Numbered from the stretch's first letter, positions 44,946-54,013 are shown. The stretch is DNA of 64,000 nt from Micavibrio_A sp964423095 (GCA_964423095.1 CAYRDI010000002.1:1-64000); one strand, 5' to 3'. Program-made: numbers and translations. Notes: generated from the letters alone by a model not told the origin.

Positions 44946-46178
44946 TTACTTTTTTGTTTTGAGTTTTCCAAGAAGGCCGCCAAGGAGGCCATCATCGGTT
45001 TGTTTTTCCGTTGCAACGAAATCCTTACCGACCACTTTTTGCAAGACGGGCATGATCAACTGGACAAAATCCTGTCCCGGTTTTGTGGCGGAAAGTTTTT
45101 GTCCTTCGTTTTCGGCGGCCGCCATCAATTTCGGATCGAACGGCAACACGGCGACCGGATCGCAATCCATGGCGGTTTTTATGTCGGCCTTTGGCACTTC
45201 TTTTCCCGGCGCGATCCCGGACATATTGACGATCAGGTCGATATTCTTTGCCTGCCCGCCATGCAGCTTTTTGGCTTCTTGCATCAACGATCGCGCGGCC
45301 CGCAACGACGAAAGCATGGGCGTGGACACCAGTGCAATTTCATGTGCACGGGTCAAGACCGTTTTTTTCATGTCCGGCGTCGCGCCCGAAAGGTCAACGA
45401 TCACCACCGGATAGCTGGAAAGGGCATTGTTGAGAATTTCTTCAAACTGGGCGGAGGCAACGTGTGAATCAAGCATGGATTCAAGGCCCGTGGCCAGAAC
45501 AAAGAGCATTTCGCCAATCTGTTGCGTCATCCGTTTGACCGAATCCGCATCACGCGACAACACGGCCTTGATGGCCTCTTGCGTACTCGCCACCGGTTCG
45601 AAACCAATCCCGACAGGAAGGGAAGACCAGGCCCCACAGGCATCCAGAATCAATGTTTTCTGACCCAAAAGATTGGCAGAAGCATCCGCCATCGCCTGTG
45701 CAATCGATGATACGCCCACCCCGCCCTTCGCCCCGATCAGGGCGACCATGCGGCTGCCGCTCGCACCCAGCTTTTCAATCAGGCTGGAGGCGATCACTTC
45801 GCTCAATGTTTCATAGGGAACCGGATAAACCAGATAATCGCTGACCCCCATCGCTGTCAGGCTGCGGTACAGGTTTACATCATTGACGGGGCCGATCACA
45901 ATCGCGCTGGTATTTTCCCCGCAATGACCGGAAAGGGCCCCAAGACGTTCTATAAAAGACGGGTCCGTCGTGTCCGTTTCGATGATGATGATTTCCGGCG
46001 ACGTGATTTCCGCATAATTCTGGATGGCGGTTTCGACATCGCCTTCTTGAACCCGTACATTCACGCGCGCAAAACGCCAATCGTCTTCCAACTTTTTGGC
46101 AGCCTCGATCGTCGGTTTGTCTTTCAAGAAAAGATCAACCGTTGCGCCGGGCAATAAAATAGAAGTTTCCGTACTCAC
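44946..46178 (-). CDS. cpaE: CpaE/TadZ pilus localisation protein (MinD/ParA-like)
   Basis: A 410-residue protein that in Caulobacter and related bacteria localises the pilus machinery to the pole. An N-terminal receiver-like alpha/beta domain (SPEIIIIETDTTDPSFIERLGALSGHCGE) lacks a normal phospho-Asp site. Residues about 150-380 form the MinD-like ATPase domain. Its deviant Walker A reads GAKGGVGVSS, with Val in place of the P-loop Lys and Ser for Thr. This loss is usual for many CpaE/TadZ members, so reduced or absent ATP hydrolysis is likely. The C-terminus is Lys-rich (GLLGKLKTKK). Confidence 0.93.
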   Translation of the reverse strand: MSTETSILLPGATVDLFLKDKPTIEAAKKLEDDWRFARVNVRVQEGDVETAIQNYAEITSPEIIIIETDTTDPSFIERLGALSGHCGENTSAIVIGPVNDVNLYRSLTAMGVSDYLVYPVPYETLSEVIASSLIEKLGASGSRMVALIGAKGGVGVSSIAQAMADASANLLGQKTLILDACGAWSSLPVGIGFEPVASTQEAIKAVLSRDADSVKRMTQQIGEMLFVLATGLESMLDSHVASAQFEEILNNALSSYPVVIVDLSGATPDMKKTVLTRAHEIALVSTPMLSSLRAARSLMQEAKKLHGGQAKNIDLIVNMSGIAPGKEVPKADIKTAMDCDPVAVLPFDPKLMAAAENEGQKLSATKPGQDFVQLIMPVLQKVVGKDFVATEKQTDDGLLGGLLGKLKTKK

Positions 46179-46203
46179 GTCCCCTCACCTACCTCCGGCC
46201 TGC

Positions 46204-46860
46204 TTAGTTCGTTTTGGCATCCGAACTGGTAAATTTATTCAAATCACCTTCGGCTTCCTTGGGGTCCACAACGCGGTAATATTCAACCGTGTTCGATGAT
46301 CGGCGGCCATCAGCCGGTTCCGATACGCTGACGCCGGCCATGTCGGACGGGCGGTAAATTTGTTTGGCCAGCATCGAATCCACCGAACAACCGAATTTAT
46401 AGCTGCCGATTTCAGCGGTGGTCAGACCATCGTCGAACCCCGGCATATTACGGCATCCGGCCGGAGCCTGTGCGTTCACCGCATCATAAGACACCATCAG
46501 CGTGGGTTTGGCACCGGAAGTTTTGACCGTTTCACCGGATACGGATCTGACACCGAATTCGGCCAGCTGGCTTTTGATACCGGCAAGATCATTATACGCC
46601 TTCATCGCGCCATAGCTTTTATCGGCAGGGTCGTAGCCCAGCGAAAGATGCAATGTATCGGCGCCGAATCGTTTGTATTTATCGGAGACGTTGTAAAGGT
46701 ATCCTTTTGTCACCTGCGATACGGGCATTTGTTCCATATTGGTTTCGGAAACCAGTTGCGGGCGCTCATTATTCATCATGGACGGCGTGGATTGACGCGC
46801 GCATCCCGATGACAAAGCCGTACAAACCAGCAAAAGTGAAAACGAGGCTATTTTTTTCAT
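46204..46860 (-). CDS. cpaD: CpaD-like lipoprotein of the Flp pilus
   Basis: A 218-residue outer-membrane-associated lipoprotein. Lipobox LSSGC follows a signal peptide (KKIASFSLLLVCTALSSGC). The CpaD-type signature is seen in GYDPADKS..., a Cys-Arg-Asn-Met-Pro region (AGCRNMPGFDDGLT) and the late conserved KFGCSVDSMLAKQIYRPSDM. It sits between cpaC and cpaE, the usual place. Confidence 0.9.
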   Translation of the reverse strand: MKKIASFSLLLVCTALSSGCARQSTPSMMNNERPQLVSETNMEQMPVSQVTKGYLYNVSDKYKRFGADTLHLSLGYDPADKSYGAMKAYNDLAGIKSQLAEFGVRSVSGETVKTSGAKPTLMVSYDAVNAQAPAGCRNMPGFDDGLTTAEIGSYKFGCSVDSMLAKQIYRPSDMAGVSVSEPADGRRSSNTVEYYRVVDPKEAEGDLNKFTSSDAKTN

Positions 46861-46870
46861 TGTCCGGTCC

Positions 46871-48475
46871 TTAATCCATTATGTATCCAAATTGGCCCAT
46901 GTCTTTCATCATCGCGTTCACCTTTTTCGAATTGTAGGTGCGCTTGATGTTACTTTCGAAAACATTGTTCGCGGTGTTTTGTTCATGTTCCACAGGCGCG
47001 GCCGGAGCATTGCCGACGGGCGTGTCCTTTAACATGGTTTGTTGCGACAATCCGGCGGCAGGAGCCATGGCGAATTTTGATCCTGATTTTCCGTCTTCTT
47101 CACCCGGCAGGGATTCAAGATCGTCCATGCTCAGACGCGGAATATCGTTCAGGTTCGTGGCTGTTTTGTCCGGCGCAGGGGCTGCGGCCGCCGCCTGGTT
47201 CTGCGCGAACGGACGCACCAGATAGGGGGTAATCATAACCACCAGTTCGGATTCATTGCGCTGGAACGAATCTGATTTCAAAAGATCGCCCACCACCGGA
47301 ACCTTGTTGATCCCGGGAATGCTGGTCAGGGACGAAACCGTATCCGATTGCAGAAGACCTGCGATCATCAATGTTCCGCCGCTCGGCAATTCCACAGTCG
47401 TTTCGGCACGGCGGACGTTAAAGGTCGGAACCGTAATCCCTTGGAGCTGTAGGTTATTGTCGTAGCTTGCGCTGGAGACTTCCGTGGACATTTCAAGGCT
47501 GATCCGGCTTTCGGACATCACGGTCGGACGGAAGTTCAAGCTGACGCCGAACGGATGGAATTCGTAAATCAGGTTTCCGTTCCGGTCGATTTCGGTCGGG
47601 ATCGGAATTTCGCCACCGGCGAGGAACCCGGCTTGTTCACCGGAAATGGCGGTCAGGTTCGGTTCGGCAAGCGTGTTGACGATTCCTTCGTCTTCCAGAG
47701 CGCGGGCCACGAAATTCAGCGGGCCAAAACCGGAAGAGCTGTAGGACAAGGCCAGAATACCCAACTGTGCCGGTGCCGTCAGGCCAAGGCCAGAGGCCGC
47801 CGCGAGCGCACCGGTAAGCGCACTGCCGCCGACATTCTGTACAGATGTTTCAACACCCAGATCTTTCAAAGCACTGCGCGAAGCCTCAAGAATACGGACT
47901 TTCAGCATTACCTGTTGTTCGCCGTTCACGTTTAGCATGTTTACGATCAACTGATCCGGCGTCTGTCCGGCTGCCTGCTGAATTTCGCCAGCATAATGGC
48001 TGACCAGATTGACAATGCTGTTGGCAACCGCAGGCGTCGATACGTTTCCGGTCAGGACAACCTGATCGGTCAGGGCCCGAACCTTGACCGCTTCGTTCGG
48101 ATACAGTTCATGAACCATGGTTTCGAGTTTGGCCGTATCCATCTGGACATGGACATTCATTTTTTTCAGGACGTTTCCATCCGTATCCAGAATCATGATG
48201 TTGGTTTCGCCGAGGGCGTTTCCAACCAGATAAAGCTGGTTCGCCTTGACCGCCATCACGTCCACAACGGACGGATTGGCCACCATAACATCGGCCACCT
48301 TGCCGCTGGTTGTGATCATTTCGGCCTTGCCGAGCATCAGATTGACGCGGCCGTCATCCATTTGCTTGAGCGTCAAGTCCCCTTTGTCGGCATAGGCTTT
48401 GGCAACCGGAAAAGCACCGGCCAGAACCATTGCTGCGAGAAGGCATACAGCTTTTTTCATCATTGTCGTTTTCAT
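46871..48475 (-). CDS. cpaC: CpaC/RcpA outer-membrane secretin of the Flp pilus
   Basis: The pilus outer-membrane channel, 534 residues. A signal peptide (KAVCLLAAMVLAGAFPVAKAYA) is followed by the pilus N domain (KAEMITTSGKVADVMVANPSVVDVMAVKANQLYLVGNALGETNIMILD), BON-like repeats, and the secretin domain. Landmarks are VMLKVRILEASRSALKDLGV, AEPNLTAISGEQAGFLAGGEIPIP, the VELPSGGTLMIAGLL signature and ELVVMITPYLVRP. An extra region of about 90 residues ends the protein. Confidence 0.95.
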   Translation of the reverse strand: MKTTMMKKAVCLLAAMVLAGAFPVAKAYADKGDLTLKQMDDGRVNLMLGKAEMITTSGKVADVMVANPSVVDVMAVKANQLYLVGNALGETNIMILDTDGNVLKKMNVHVQMDTAKLETMVHELYPNEAVKVRALTDQVVLTGNVSTPAVANSIVNLVSHYAGEIQQAAGQTPDQLIVNMLNVNGEQQVMLKVRILEASRSALKDLGVETSVQNVGGSALTGALAAASGLGLTAPAQLGILALSYSSSGFGPLNFVARALEDEGIVNTLAEPNLTAISGEQAGFLAGGEIPIPTEIDRNGNLIYEFHPFGVSLNFRPTVMSESRISLEMSTEVSSASYDNNLQLQGITVPTFNVRRAETTVELPSGGTLMIAGLLQSDTVSSLTSIPGINKVPVVGDLLKSDSFQRNESELVVMITPYLVRPFAQNQAAAAAPAPDKTATNLNDIPRLSMDDLESLPGEEDGKSGSKFAMAPAAGLSQQTMLKDTPVGNAPAAPVEHEQNTANNVFESNIKRTYNSKKVNAMMKDMGQFGYIMD

Positions 48476-49443
48476 TCTTCACCTTCCGATGAATTTCTCT
48501 CTGCGGAATCGTTGTTTTCTTCGTTCGCCGGTGCGCCATCGCTATCGGCAGCAGAACCGGAATTCTTTTCATCAAACACTATTTCGGCTCCGCCATGCGG
48601 ACGCATTTCAATAACCGTGGTGCCGTCATAGATACGAACCGGGCCGCTGCCGGAACCGCCGCTTTTAATACGGTTCACGTTTTGAATGGCACGGCTCATT
48701 TCCACATCGGTGGTCAGGCCGTTGTCACCTTCGACAACCGTTTCATCGCCCATGCGGCGCAAGGCCAGACGCAGGTCACCCATTTTGGCGCCCAACGCGA
48801 TTTTTTCCGCGCCCTTGGCATCGACTTCCAGCGTCACGGTCCGTGCGATTTTGGCTTTTTCCTGATCGCGGCCCGCTTCCTGGTCAACGGCCAGAACGCG
48901 AACGTGGCTGAGAATCGTTTCGGAGGCGTGTTTATTGATAAAGGCATCCGTTTCGGCCGTTTTGTTGGCACGGTCCACGGTGTAGGAATATGTGAGAATG
49001 ACATCGACATAATCGCCGGGCGATACGAAACCGCCAGCCATCGTATCGGCCTTCACCGGAATAGCCACCGCGCGCATGTCTTTTTTCATCATCGCGGCGA
49101 CAAGGTTTCCTTTGCCTTCTTTGAAAATATAGCTTTGCAGAACCGGCTGCCCCGCGGAAACAGGTTCGATCGTCCGGCCTTTTAGGGCATCGGAGGCTTT
49201 TTGTTCGTCATCTTTGCGGATAATCGCGCCTGTAAACGCGCGCTCTCCCGGCCATGCCTGCCATTTCAAATCGGAATCGCCCAGTTCGGTCCCGATCGGC
49301 AAATCTTTTGCCGCAACCAGAACCTGAACCTGCGGCCCTTTTGTGCCGCCGGATTTTCCACCAAGGGAAGCCTGTACCAGCACGGCCACCAGAATAGCGA
49401 CCACAAAACCACCGGCCAGAACGATCATCACGTTTTTATTCAT
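48472..49443 (-). CDS. cpaB: CpaB/RcpC pilus assembly protein
   Basis: A single-span periplasmic protein of the Tad secretin complex, 323 residues from the ATG at 49443 (GGAG about 8 nt upstream). An N-terminal membrane anchor (IVLAGGFVVAILVAVLVQ) precedes a SAF-like domain (VLVAAKDLPIGTELGDSDLKWQAWP) and the CpaB beta-clip (RAVAIPVKADTMAGGFVSPGDYVDVILTYS). The C-terminus is acidic and Asn/Ser-rich. The frame is open to 49509 but that extension lacks a signal. The ATG of cpaC overlaps its stop by 4 nt. Confidence 0.93.
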   Translation of the reverse strand: MNKNVMIVLAGGFVVAILVAVLVQASLGGKSGGTKGPQVQVLVAAKDLPIGTELGDSDLKWQAWPGERAFTGAIIRKDDEQKASDALKGRTIEPVSAGQPVLQSYIFKEGKGNLVAAMMKKDMRAVAIPVKADTMAGGFVSPGDYVDVILTYSYTVDRANKTAETDAFINKHASETILSHVRVLAVDQEAGRDQEKAKIARTVTLEVDAKGAEKIALGAKMGDLRLALRRMGDETVVEGDNGLTTDVEMSRAIQNVNRIKSGGSGSGPVRIYDGTTVIEMRPHGGAEIVFDEKNSGSAADSDGAPANEENNDSAERNSSEGEE

Positions 49444-49574
49444 TTCAAGACTCCGTTGTCCAAATGCGGGTTTCGTGAAAGAAACCCCGTCATCTGCGGG
49501 AAGGCGCATTTAAAAGGTGAGAGAAAACACAAAAACAAAAAAAGACTACACACCCATAAAATAGCGTTTATTGG

Positions 49575-49589
49575 TTAAGAAACCTTGAA
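49575..49589 (-). promoter_or_regulatory. Degenerate CtrA-type site upstream of cpaB
   Basis: TTAA-N7-TGAA (plus strand) has one mismatch to TTAA-N7-TTAA, about 132 nt upstream of the cpaB start. Suggestive only; two perfect sites are in the same locus. Confidence 0.35.
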
Positions 49590-49621
49590 ACGCACGTACC
49601 CGCATATTTAAAACGCCAATC

Positions 49622-50185
49622 TTATTGTTGGCTTTCCATATTTCCTGTCAGCAGGAGAATTTTTTCAGGAGAGAAATACCCCAGTTGATAGAATGCAATC
49701 ATCGCGCCAAGACAGATGGCGATGCCATAGGGAACCCCCATGCCGCCCTTTTGCGATTTGTCGATCCAGCTCCCTTCCGCCGCATTGGCAAAAAGAACCT
49801 TTTTGTTCAGAAGTTTTGTGACAAGCCCCAGCAACGCGCCGGTGATGGCCATATAGAAAAGCAGGGGCGCAAGGCCCGACAAACCCGTCCAGAGCGCAAA
49901 CGCGCTGCAAAGTTTTGAATCTCCGGCCCCCATGACCTTAAGCGAAAAAAGGATAAAGGTGGCCACGAAGACCGCGCCGGCCGCAATCAGATGCGAAGAC
50001 CAGGCGGCAAAAAATTCCGCGCCTTGCCCGGTCAGAAGATCCGCGGCATAGGCCGGAACGAAGGCCAGCACGATACCGGCCGCATAGACGTTCGGAATGG
50101 TCATGGATTTGAAATCGGAAATAGCGGACGCGATCCCGAAGCCGAGCGCAACCAGCATGCAAAAGACGACAACAAACAACGTCAT
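49622..50185 (-). CDS. cpaA: CpaA/TadV prepilin peptidase
   Basis: An inner-membrane aspartic peptidase that cleaves Flp and other prepilins. The 187-residue protein has about six hydrophobic segments. The two catalytic Asp are in the usual contexts: Asp near 24 in SAISDFKSMTIPN and Asp near 93 in VMGAGDSKL. The GxGD-type motif is therefore GAGD. It lies between flp and cpaB; a terminator separates it from flp. Confidence 0.94.
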   Translation of the reverse strand: MTLFVVVFCMLVALGFGIASAISDFKSMTIPNVYAAGIVLAFVPAYAADLLTGQGAEFFAAWSSHLIAAGAVFVATFILFSLKVMGAGDSKLCSAFALWTGLSGLAPLLFYMAITGALLGLVTKLLNKKVLFANAAEGSWIDKSQKGGMGVPYGIAICLGAMIAFYQLGYFSPEKILLLTGNMESQQ

Positions 50186-50244
50186 GGGAGCAGACCTAAC
50201 CGTTTATGTGTGTGATGGCTGTGAAAGGAAGAATGAGAACTTTT

Positions 50245-50284
50245 TTGAAAAAGGGCCCGCCAGCCTTATGTCTCTGGCAGGCCC
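50245..50284 (-). terminator. Rho-independent terminator after flp
   Basis: On the minus strand an 11-bp hairpin (GGGCCTGCCAG / CTGGCGGGCCC, one G-T pair) is followed by TTTTTC. It lies 35 nt after the flp stop, between flp and cpaA, and would keep pilin mRNA abundant relative to the assembly genes. Confidence 0.85.
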
Positions 50285-50319
50285 CGAATTTTATACAGGG
50301 AACGATCTCCCCTTTTTCA

Positions 50320-50487
50320 TTAGCCGCCGAGAGCCGTCAGAATGTCATTGAACACGGTGTCGATCTGGCCGCCGAGCAGAAGCACGGTCGCCACGATCGC
50401 AACGGAAATACCGGCTGCGATCAGAGCATATTCAATCGCTGTTGCGCCATCTTCGGATTTGGCAAATTTTGCAAACAATTTGGTCAT
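50320..50487 (-). CDS. flp: Flp-type pilin (major subunit)
   Basis: A 55-residue prepilin. A short basic leader (MTKLFAKFAKSEDG) ends at Gly14, and cleavage by CpaA would leave ATAIEYALIAAGISVAIVAT. Glu at +5 and Tyr at +6 are the Flp signature. A hydrophobic helix is followed by a short C-terminal tail ending ILTALGG. The start has an AAGGAG Shine-Dalgarno 9 nt upstream. A perfect TTAA-N7-TTAA site lies about 116 nt before the start and a strong terminator lies downstream, so it is probably transcribed alone at high level. Confidence 0.95.
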   Translation of the reverse strand: MTKLFAKFAKSEDGATAIEYALIAAGISVAIVATVLLLGGQIDTVFNDILTALGG

Positions 50488-50888
50488 AGAAACAGTCTCC
50501 TTCGTTTGGTTTCCAACAAGTTTAATGCTTTTGGTTTTTATATGGGCCCGGACAGAACGTCCTTTAACCCCTACCGTTCTAATAAGAATATATCATAAGA
50601 ATTTAAAGAGTGGTTAAAAAAAGTGGCTTTTACTAGAGAATGAGGACGAATATTCATAATTTTTATGTCTTTTACAATGAAAAGAATTTATATAAATTTT
50701 TATACAAATGCTTTTATTTGATATTTACTTTAAAAATCAAAATATTTGCACTTTCTATACTTGATAAAACAGGTAAAACTATTTCACAGAGACTCTATTT
50801 AAGAATCAAAGACTCATGGATCCTTAGAAACGAAGACGGGGATTACTTCATATAATCCCCGCTTTTCTTCGCTTTGGCCTCTGAGCCT
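50488..50888. other. AT-rich intergenic region upstream of flp
   Basis: This region of about 400 bases lies between flp and tadG. It contains the flp 5' region with the CtrA-type site. A weak plus-strand frame (50640-50855, 71 codons) is AT-biased and has no ribosome binding site, so I do not call it. A hairpin (GGGGATTA / TAATCCCC) at about 50838-50862 is followed by GCTTTTCTT on the plus strand and may be a terminator after tadG or for an unseen transcript. Confidence 0.5.
50603..50617 (-). promoter_or_regulatory. Perfect CtrA-type binding site upstream of flp
   Basis: TTAACCACTCTTTAA on the minus strand fits the TTAA-N7-TTAA consensus of CtrA exactly. It lies about 116 nt before the flp start. 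In Caulobacter the pilin promoter is CtrA-activated. Confidence 0.6.
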
Positions 50889-52253
50889 CTATTTCGAGAG
50901 GTAGAGGTTCGACAATTCCTTGGCGATCGTCTGATACACCTCGATCAGCTTTTGTTGCGAGGGGGCGTCATACCACATACTGGGCTGCGTGGCGCATTCC
51001 TGGAACAAATCCTTGGTCGCCTGATCCACGCCGCTATCAAAGGTTATGGTATAGACCAGAATCTTTTTCTCCTTTAACGCATCGCAAACATCCAGCGTCC
51101 GGTTGTCCAGATCGGCAGGCGTGATCGAATGGTTGGCCGTTGGGCCGTAGATGGAATAATAGCTGTTCATCGTATTCGTTCCATCGGTCATCAGGATTAC
51201 GGCCTTCGACCAGTCTTGATTGCTATAGGACACGCCTTCCGTAAACGGGTAATCGGGGGACAGGACACGCAAGCCCCACACGAGCCCGGTATTGATGTAA
51301 GTATTTCCCGCCGCAGTCAGAGACGAAATGCCGGTCAACAATTCACTCTGGTTGTTGGTCAGCGGCGTGATCGGCGTCTTTGGGCACAGGTAATTCTGGT
51401 TCTGGTTTGCCGTGTAGGTATAGTTCGGGCGTCTTCCGCTGCGCGTCGTATCACAGTTCGGGATTACCGCCCCTGTGCTTGTCCGGCAATAGCGGTACAT
51501 ATCCCACGGTCCTTCGTGATCTTGTGTATCCAAAGGGTAGGTCAGGCTTTCAAGCACACAACCACCCCATAGATTATTGTTGGTCGTGCTATAGGCCAGG
51601 TTGCTAGGGTTGTTGACGAACGGCGTATCGTATGTTGCGCCGGACAAGGTTTTTCCCAACCCGTAAGGACCGACATTGACCGAAGAGCTGAATGGCACCA
51701 AGCCGATCTTCAGGTAATTATGGTCCGTTACCCGTTCAAACATGGTATTCACGAAATCCGTGGCCGCCGTGCGGAGCGTGGCAATATTGTTGTTGGTATT
51801 CATCGAACCTGTCACGTCCATCACCAGAGCAACCTCGATCGCCTTGACCTCCTTGGTTACTTCCGCATCGACCGTGACATCGACCGTGTTGTGGCCGAAA
51901 ATCTTCATAAATGACGTGTTCAGTTCGGCCGTAGCGTTCACGTATAACGTGTCCGCATGATTTTCGACCTGCACATCCACCGTCATACCGATTTTGTCGT
52001 CGGGATAGTTCGCATCGATAAAATCATTGACCTTTTGTTCGATCACCGTATCGTCATCGGAGTTCATGGCCGCCGCGGCCAATGCCGCGGCATCCAGAGC
52101 GCGGCTCAATCGTTCACGCACCAGATAGGTCTGGCTGACATCCACAGAAAGACCGACAACGCCGATGACCACAGGCCCGACAAGCCCGAACCAGACGGCC
52201 ACAACCCCAAGCGTTTCCCGCCAATATGGTTTTATTGTTTTCTTCTTCATCAT
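50889..52253 (-). CDS. tadG: TadG-like protein with VWA domain
   Basis: A 454-residue Tad pilus-associated protein. The start is the first ATG of ATGATG at 52253. The TadE/G-type N-terminus has a membrane segment (GVVAVWFGLVGPVVIGVVGLSVDV) followed by DVSQTYLVRERLSRALDAAALAAA. A von Willebrand factor A domain follows, with the MIDAS-like VALVMDVTGSMNTNN and later VILMTDGTNTM, then a long helical/beta region. It ends the operon of three tad genes (53361-50889). It may be a minor pilin-like anchor or adhesin. VWA ligand binding is inferred. Confidence 0.9.
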   Translation of the reverse strand: MMKKKTIKPYWRETLGVVAVWFGLVGPVVIGVVGLSVDVSQTYLVRERLSRALDAAALAAAAMNSDDDTVIEQKVNDFIDANYPDDKIGMTVDVQVENHADTLYVNATAELNTSFMKIFGHNTVDVTVDAEVTKEVKAIEVALVMDVTGSMNTNNNIATLRTAATDFVNTMFERVTDHNYLKIGLVPFSSSVNVGPYGLGKTLSGATYDTPFVNNPSNLAYSTTNNNLWGGCVLESLTYPLDTQDHEGPWDMYRYCRTSTGAVIPNCDTTRSGRRPNYTYTANQNQNYLCPKTPITPLTNNQSELLTGISSLTAAGNTYINTGLVWGLRVLSPDYPFTEGVSYSNQDWSKAVILMTDGTNTMNSYYSIYGPTANHSITPADLDNRTLDVCDALKEKKILVYTITFDSGVDQATKDLFQECATQPSMWYDAPSQQKLIEVYQTIAKELSNLYLSK

Positions 52254-52272
52254 GATACACCCCGCCCGTTTT

Positions 52273-52839
52273 TTATGTTGCCCCCGGACAATCGGCACAC
52301 GCCACCGTTGCGCTCCGACGGCCGTGTAAAAAGGCAACTTCTTTCATGTTTATATGGCTTGAAATAAAGTTGAAAAAATACGGCTGGTAATCATACGTTG
52401 CCGTCACAACAACCAACCCGTCCCCCGCAGAGCCCAGTCCGCGCGTGCTGGCCACCGCCGTATCGTTGGCCGCCGTATTGTGCGTGACACGCCATAAAAT
52501 GACGGGATTTCCATCCACATCAAACTGGATACTGACAATGTCATACCCAAAAGGCGTTTTCGAATAAGGGTCAATCGCCAGTTCGCCTGCCTTTATCATA
52601 TCCTGAAGATCGGCGTATTGAAGATTCCGGTTCCGTGCGATCAGATCGCCGATAATTTGCGAAGCACCGATCACGCGCTGGTTCGTCGCAATTCCCTGCC
52701 CAATATCATAAACACCCATCAGCATGCTGGCCAAAACGGGCATCAGAATGGCAGATTCGATAAATGCCGTGGCATCTTCTTCCACCGCCCAGCGGATGAT
52801 TTTCGTTTTAACACCGATATAAATCAGAAATTTTTTCAT
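52273..52839 (-). CDS. TadE/F-like pseudopilin
   Basis: A 188-residue protein with the TadE-type N-terminus: a short cytoplasmic segment (RWAVEEDATAFIESA) and a single hydrophobic helix (ILMPVLASMLMGVYDIGQGI), Glu in FIESA. The C-terminal part is a beta-rich periplasmic domain with Cys near the end (CADCPGAT). It begins immediately after the stop of the preceding TadE-like gene, so the two are co-translated. Confidence 0.85.
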   Translation of the reverse strand: MKKFLIYIGVKTKIIRWAVEEDATAFIESAILMPVLASMLMGVYDIGQGIATNQRVIGASQIIGDLIARNRNLQYADLQDMIKAGELAIDPYSKTPFGYDIVSIQFDVDGNPVILWRVTHNTAANDTAVASTRGLGSAGDGLVVVTATYDYQPYFFNFISSHINMKEVAFLHGRRSATVACADCPGAT

Positions 52840-53361
52840 CTAAAACCCCTGATACGGTTCTGTTTCCAACACAATGGTCGAAAACAGGGTTCTTTTATCG
52901 CCGTTATTGGCCAAAATCGGCTGCATCATCGGCGTACGCACCGGATAGTTATAGGCCACGCGGATCAGTACGACATCGTTTTCAGACCCCGGATCAAAAC
53001 CGGTATTCTGAAGGTTTCCGTCCTCATCAAATTCCGGCGGAGCATCTTCCGCATCGGAAAAAGAGGGAAGCTGCTGCACTTGAAACTGGATACTGGAACA
53101 AGGGATCAAAGATTGCGCAAAATCGCATACGGCCGTTCTGAATTCTTCTTCGGGATTACCGCCGGATTTCTGTAACTGTCCCGTGCGGATCAGACGCGAA
53201 GCCGTAAAGGTCGCCTCCTGCAACACGCTTTGCGTGGTGAACATCACGGCAAGCTCTATAATCCCTGCGGTCAGGAAAATAAACGGCAGGCCGACAAGGC
53301 TGAATTCCACAGCCGCGACAGCGTCTTTTCCTTTCCACCATTTTTTGAACATCCCGCCCAT
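52840..53361 (-). CDS. tadE: TadE-like pseudopilin
   Basis: A 173-residue minor pilin-like protein. The ATG at 53361 (or 53352) gives MGGMFKKWWKGKDAVAAVEFSLVGLPFIFLTAGIIELAVMF, the TadE pattern with Glu in AVEFSL. A conserved Cys pair (AVCDFAQSLIPCSS) follows. The frame is open to 53418 but the extension is not convincing. A perfect TTAA-N7-TTAA site lies 114 nt upstream. First gene of tadE-tadE/F-tadG. Confidence 0.87.
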   Translation of the reverse strand: MGGMFKKWWKGKDAVAAVEFSLVGLPFIFLTAGIIELAVMFTTQSVLQEATFTASRLIRTGQLQKSGGNPEEEFRTAVCDFAQSLIPCSSIQFQVQQLPSFSDAEDAPPEFDEDGNLQNTGFDPGSENDVVLIRVAYNYPVRTPMMQPILANNGDKRTLFSTIVLETEPYQGF

Positions 53362-53474
53362 ACAATTTCTATGATATTTATCTAAAATACAAGATTGCCC
53401 CAGATGTACAAAAAGCACGCTGGCGCAAATTGCCTTGCATGCTTTTGGTATCTTTTCATCCTACAGGATAGAGT

Positions 53475-53489
53475 TTAAGAAAACTTTAA
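53475..53489 (-). promoter_or_regulatory. Perfect CtrA-type binding site upstream of the tadE operon
   Basis: TTAAAGTTTTCTTAA on the minus strand fits TTAA-N7-TTAA exactly. It is 114 nt before the tadE start and overlaps the stop of the gene upstream. The distance matches that of the flp site (116 nt). Confidence 0.55.
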
Positions 53490-54004
53490 GAAACGGCTTC
53501 CGCTTCAACCTGCGCAAAATCATCCTTCTTTGGAAATCCGTATTCGTCGAGCGGAATTGTGCCTGTGACCTCGTTCCCCCACCGCTCGATCAACTGCTGT
53601 TTTTCTTCGTTGATAGCAATTAGACGACGCTTTTGTTTTTGAACCATTATGGACGATACGATACCCGTCAGGGCCCAATCCAGAACATATCCGATGGCCG
53701 CGGCAAAATACATGACCACAATCGTGCGCGGTTGCACGATATAATTGATTGCCAATTCAAGATTGTTCCCGCGTTTGAAGACTTCGATCATGAACGGCGC
53801 GCATCCTGCGAAATTGATGGCCCCCACGGTGACGGCACGCATCCGTCCTTCCGTCCTGTCCACGATCAAGGCGACGACGGTCGGAATCATGCCAACAATC
53901 ATCAAAACGGCAACCGAAGAAAACAGAACGCAGAGCAAAATGAGCAAGATCAAAAAGATCTGTGCCTTCCACCCGAAATTTCTTTTTTTTCTCTTCTTTG
54001 CCAT
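53486..54004 (-). CDS. Membrane protein of unknown function next to the pseudokinase
   Basis: A 172-residue protein with a Lys/Arg-rich N-terminus, then three or more hydrophobic segments (about 15-50 IFLILLILLCVLFSSVAVLMIVGMIPTVVALIV, 56-75 and 95-120). A cytoplasmic C-terminal helix (KQKRRLIAINEEKQQLIERWGNE) follows, with an EYGFPKKDD tail. It starts 9 nt after the pseudokinase stop, so they are co-transcribed. I do not recognise the family; an association with the kinase-like protein or with pilus assembly is inferred from position. Confidence 0.72.
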   Translation of the reverse strand: MAKKRKKRNFGWKAQIFLILLILLCVLFSSVAVLMIVGMIPTVVALIVDRTEGRMRAVTVGAINFAGCAPFMIEVFKRGNNLELAINYIVQPRTIVVMYFAAAIGYVLDWALTGIVSSIMVQKQKRRLIAINEEKQQLIERWGNEVTGTIPLDEYGFPKKDDFAQVEAEAVS

Positions 54005-54013
54005 GACTTTTTC

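Noticed and set aside
44307..45467. 386-codon plus-strand frame opposite cpaF/cpaE
   Set aside because: Antisense shadow of two well-defined genes.
50640..50855. 71-codon plus-strand frame in the AT-rich region before flp
   Set aside because: AT-biased, no ribosome binding site, no homology-like pattern; probably chance.
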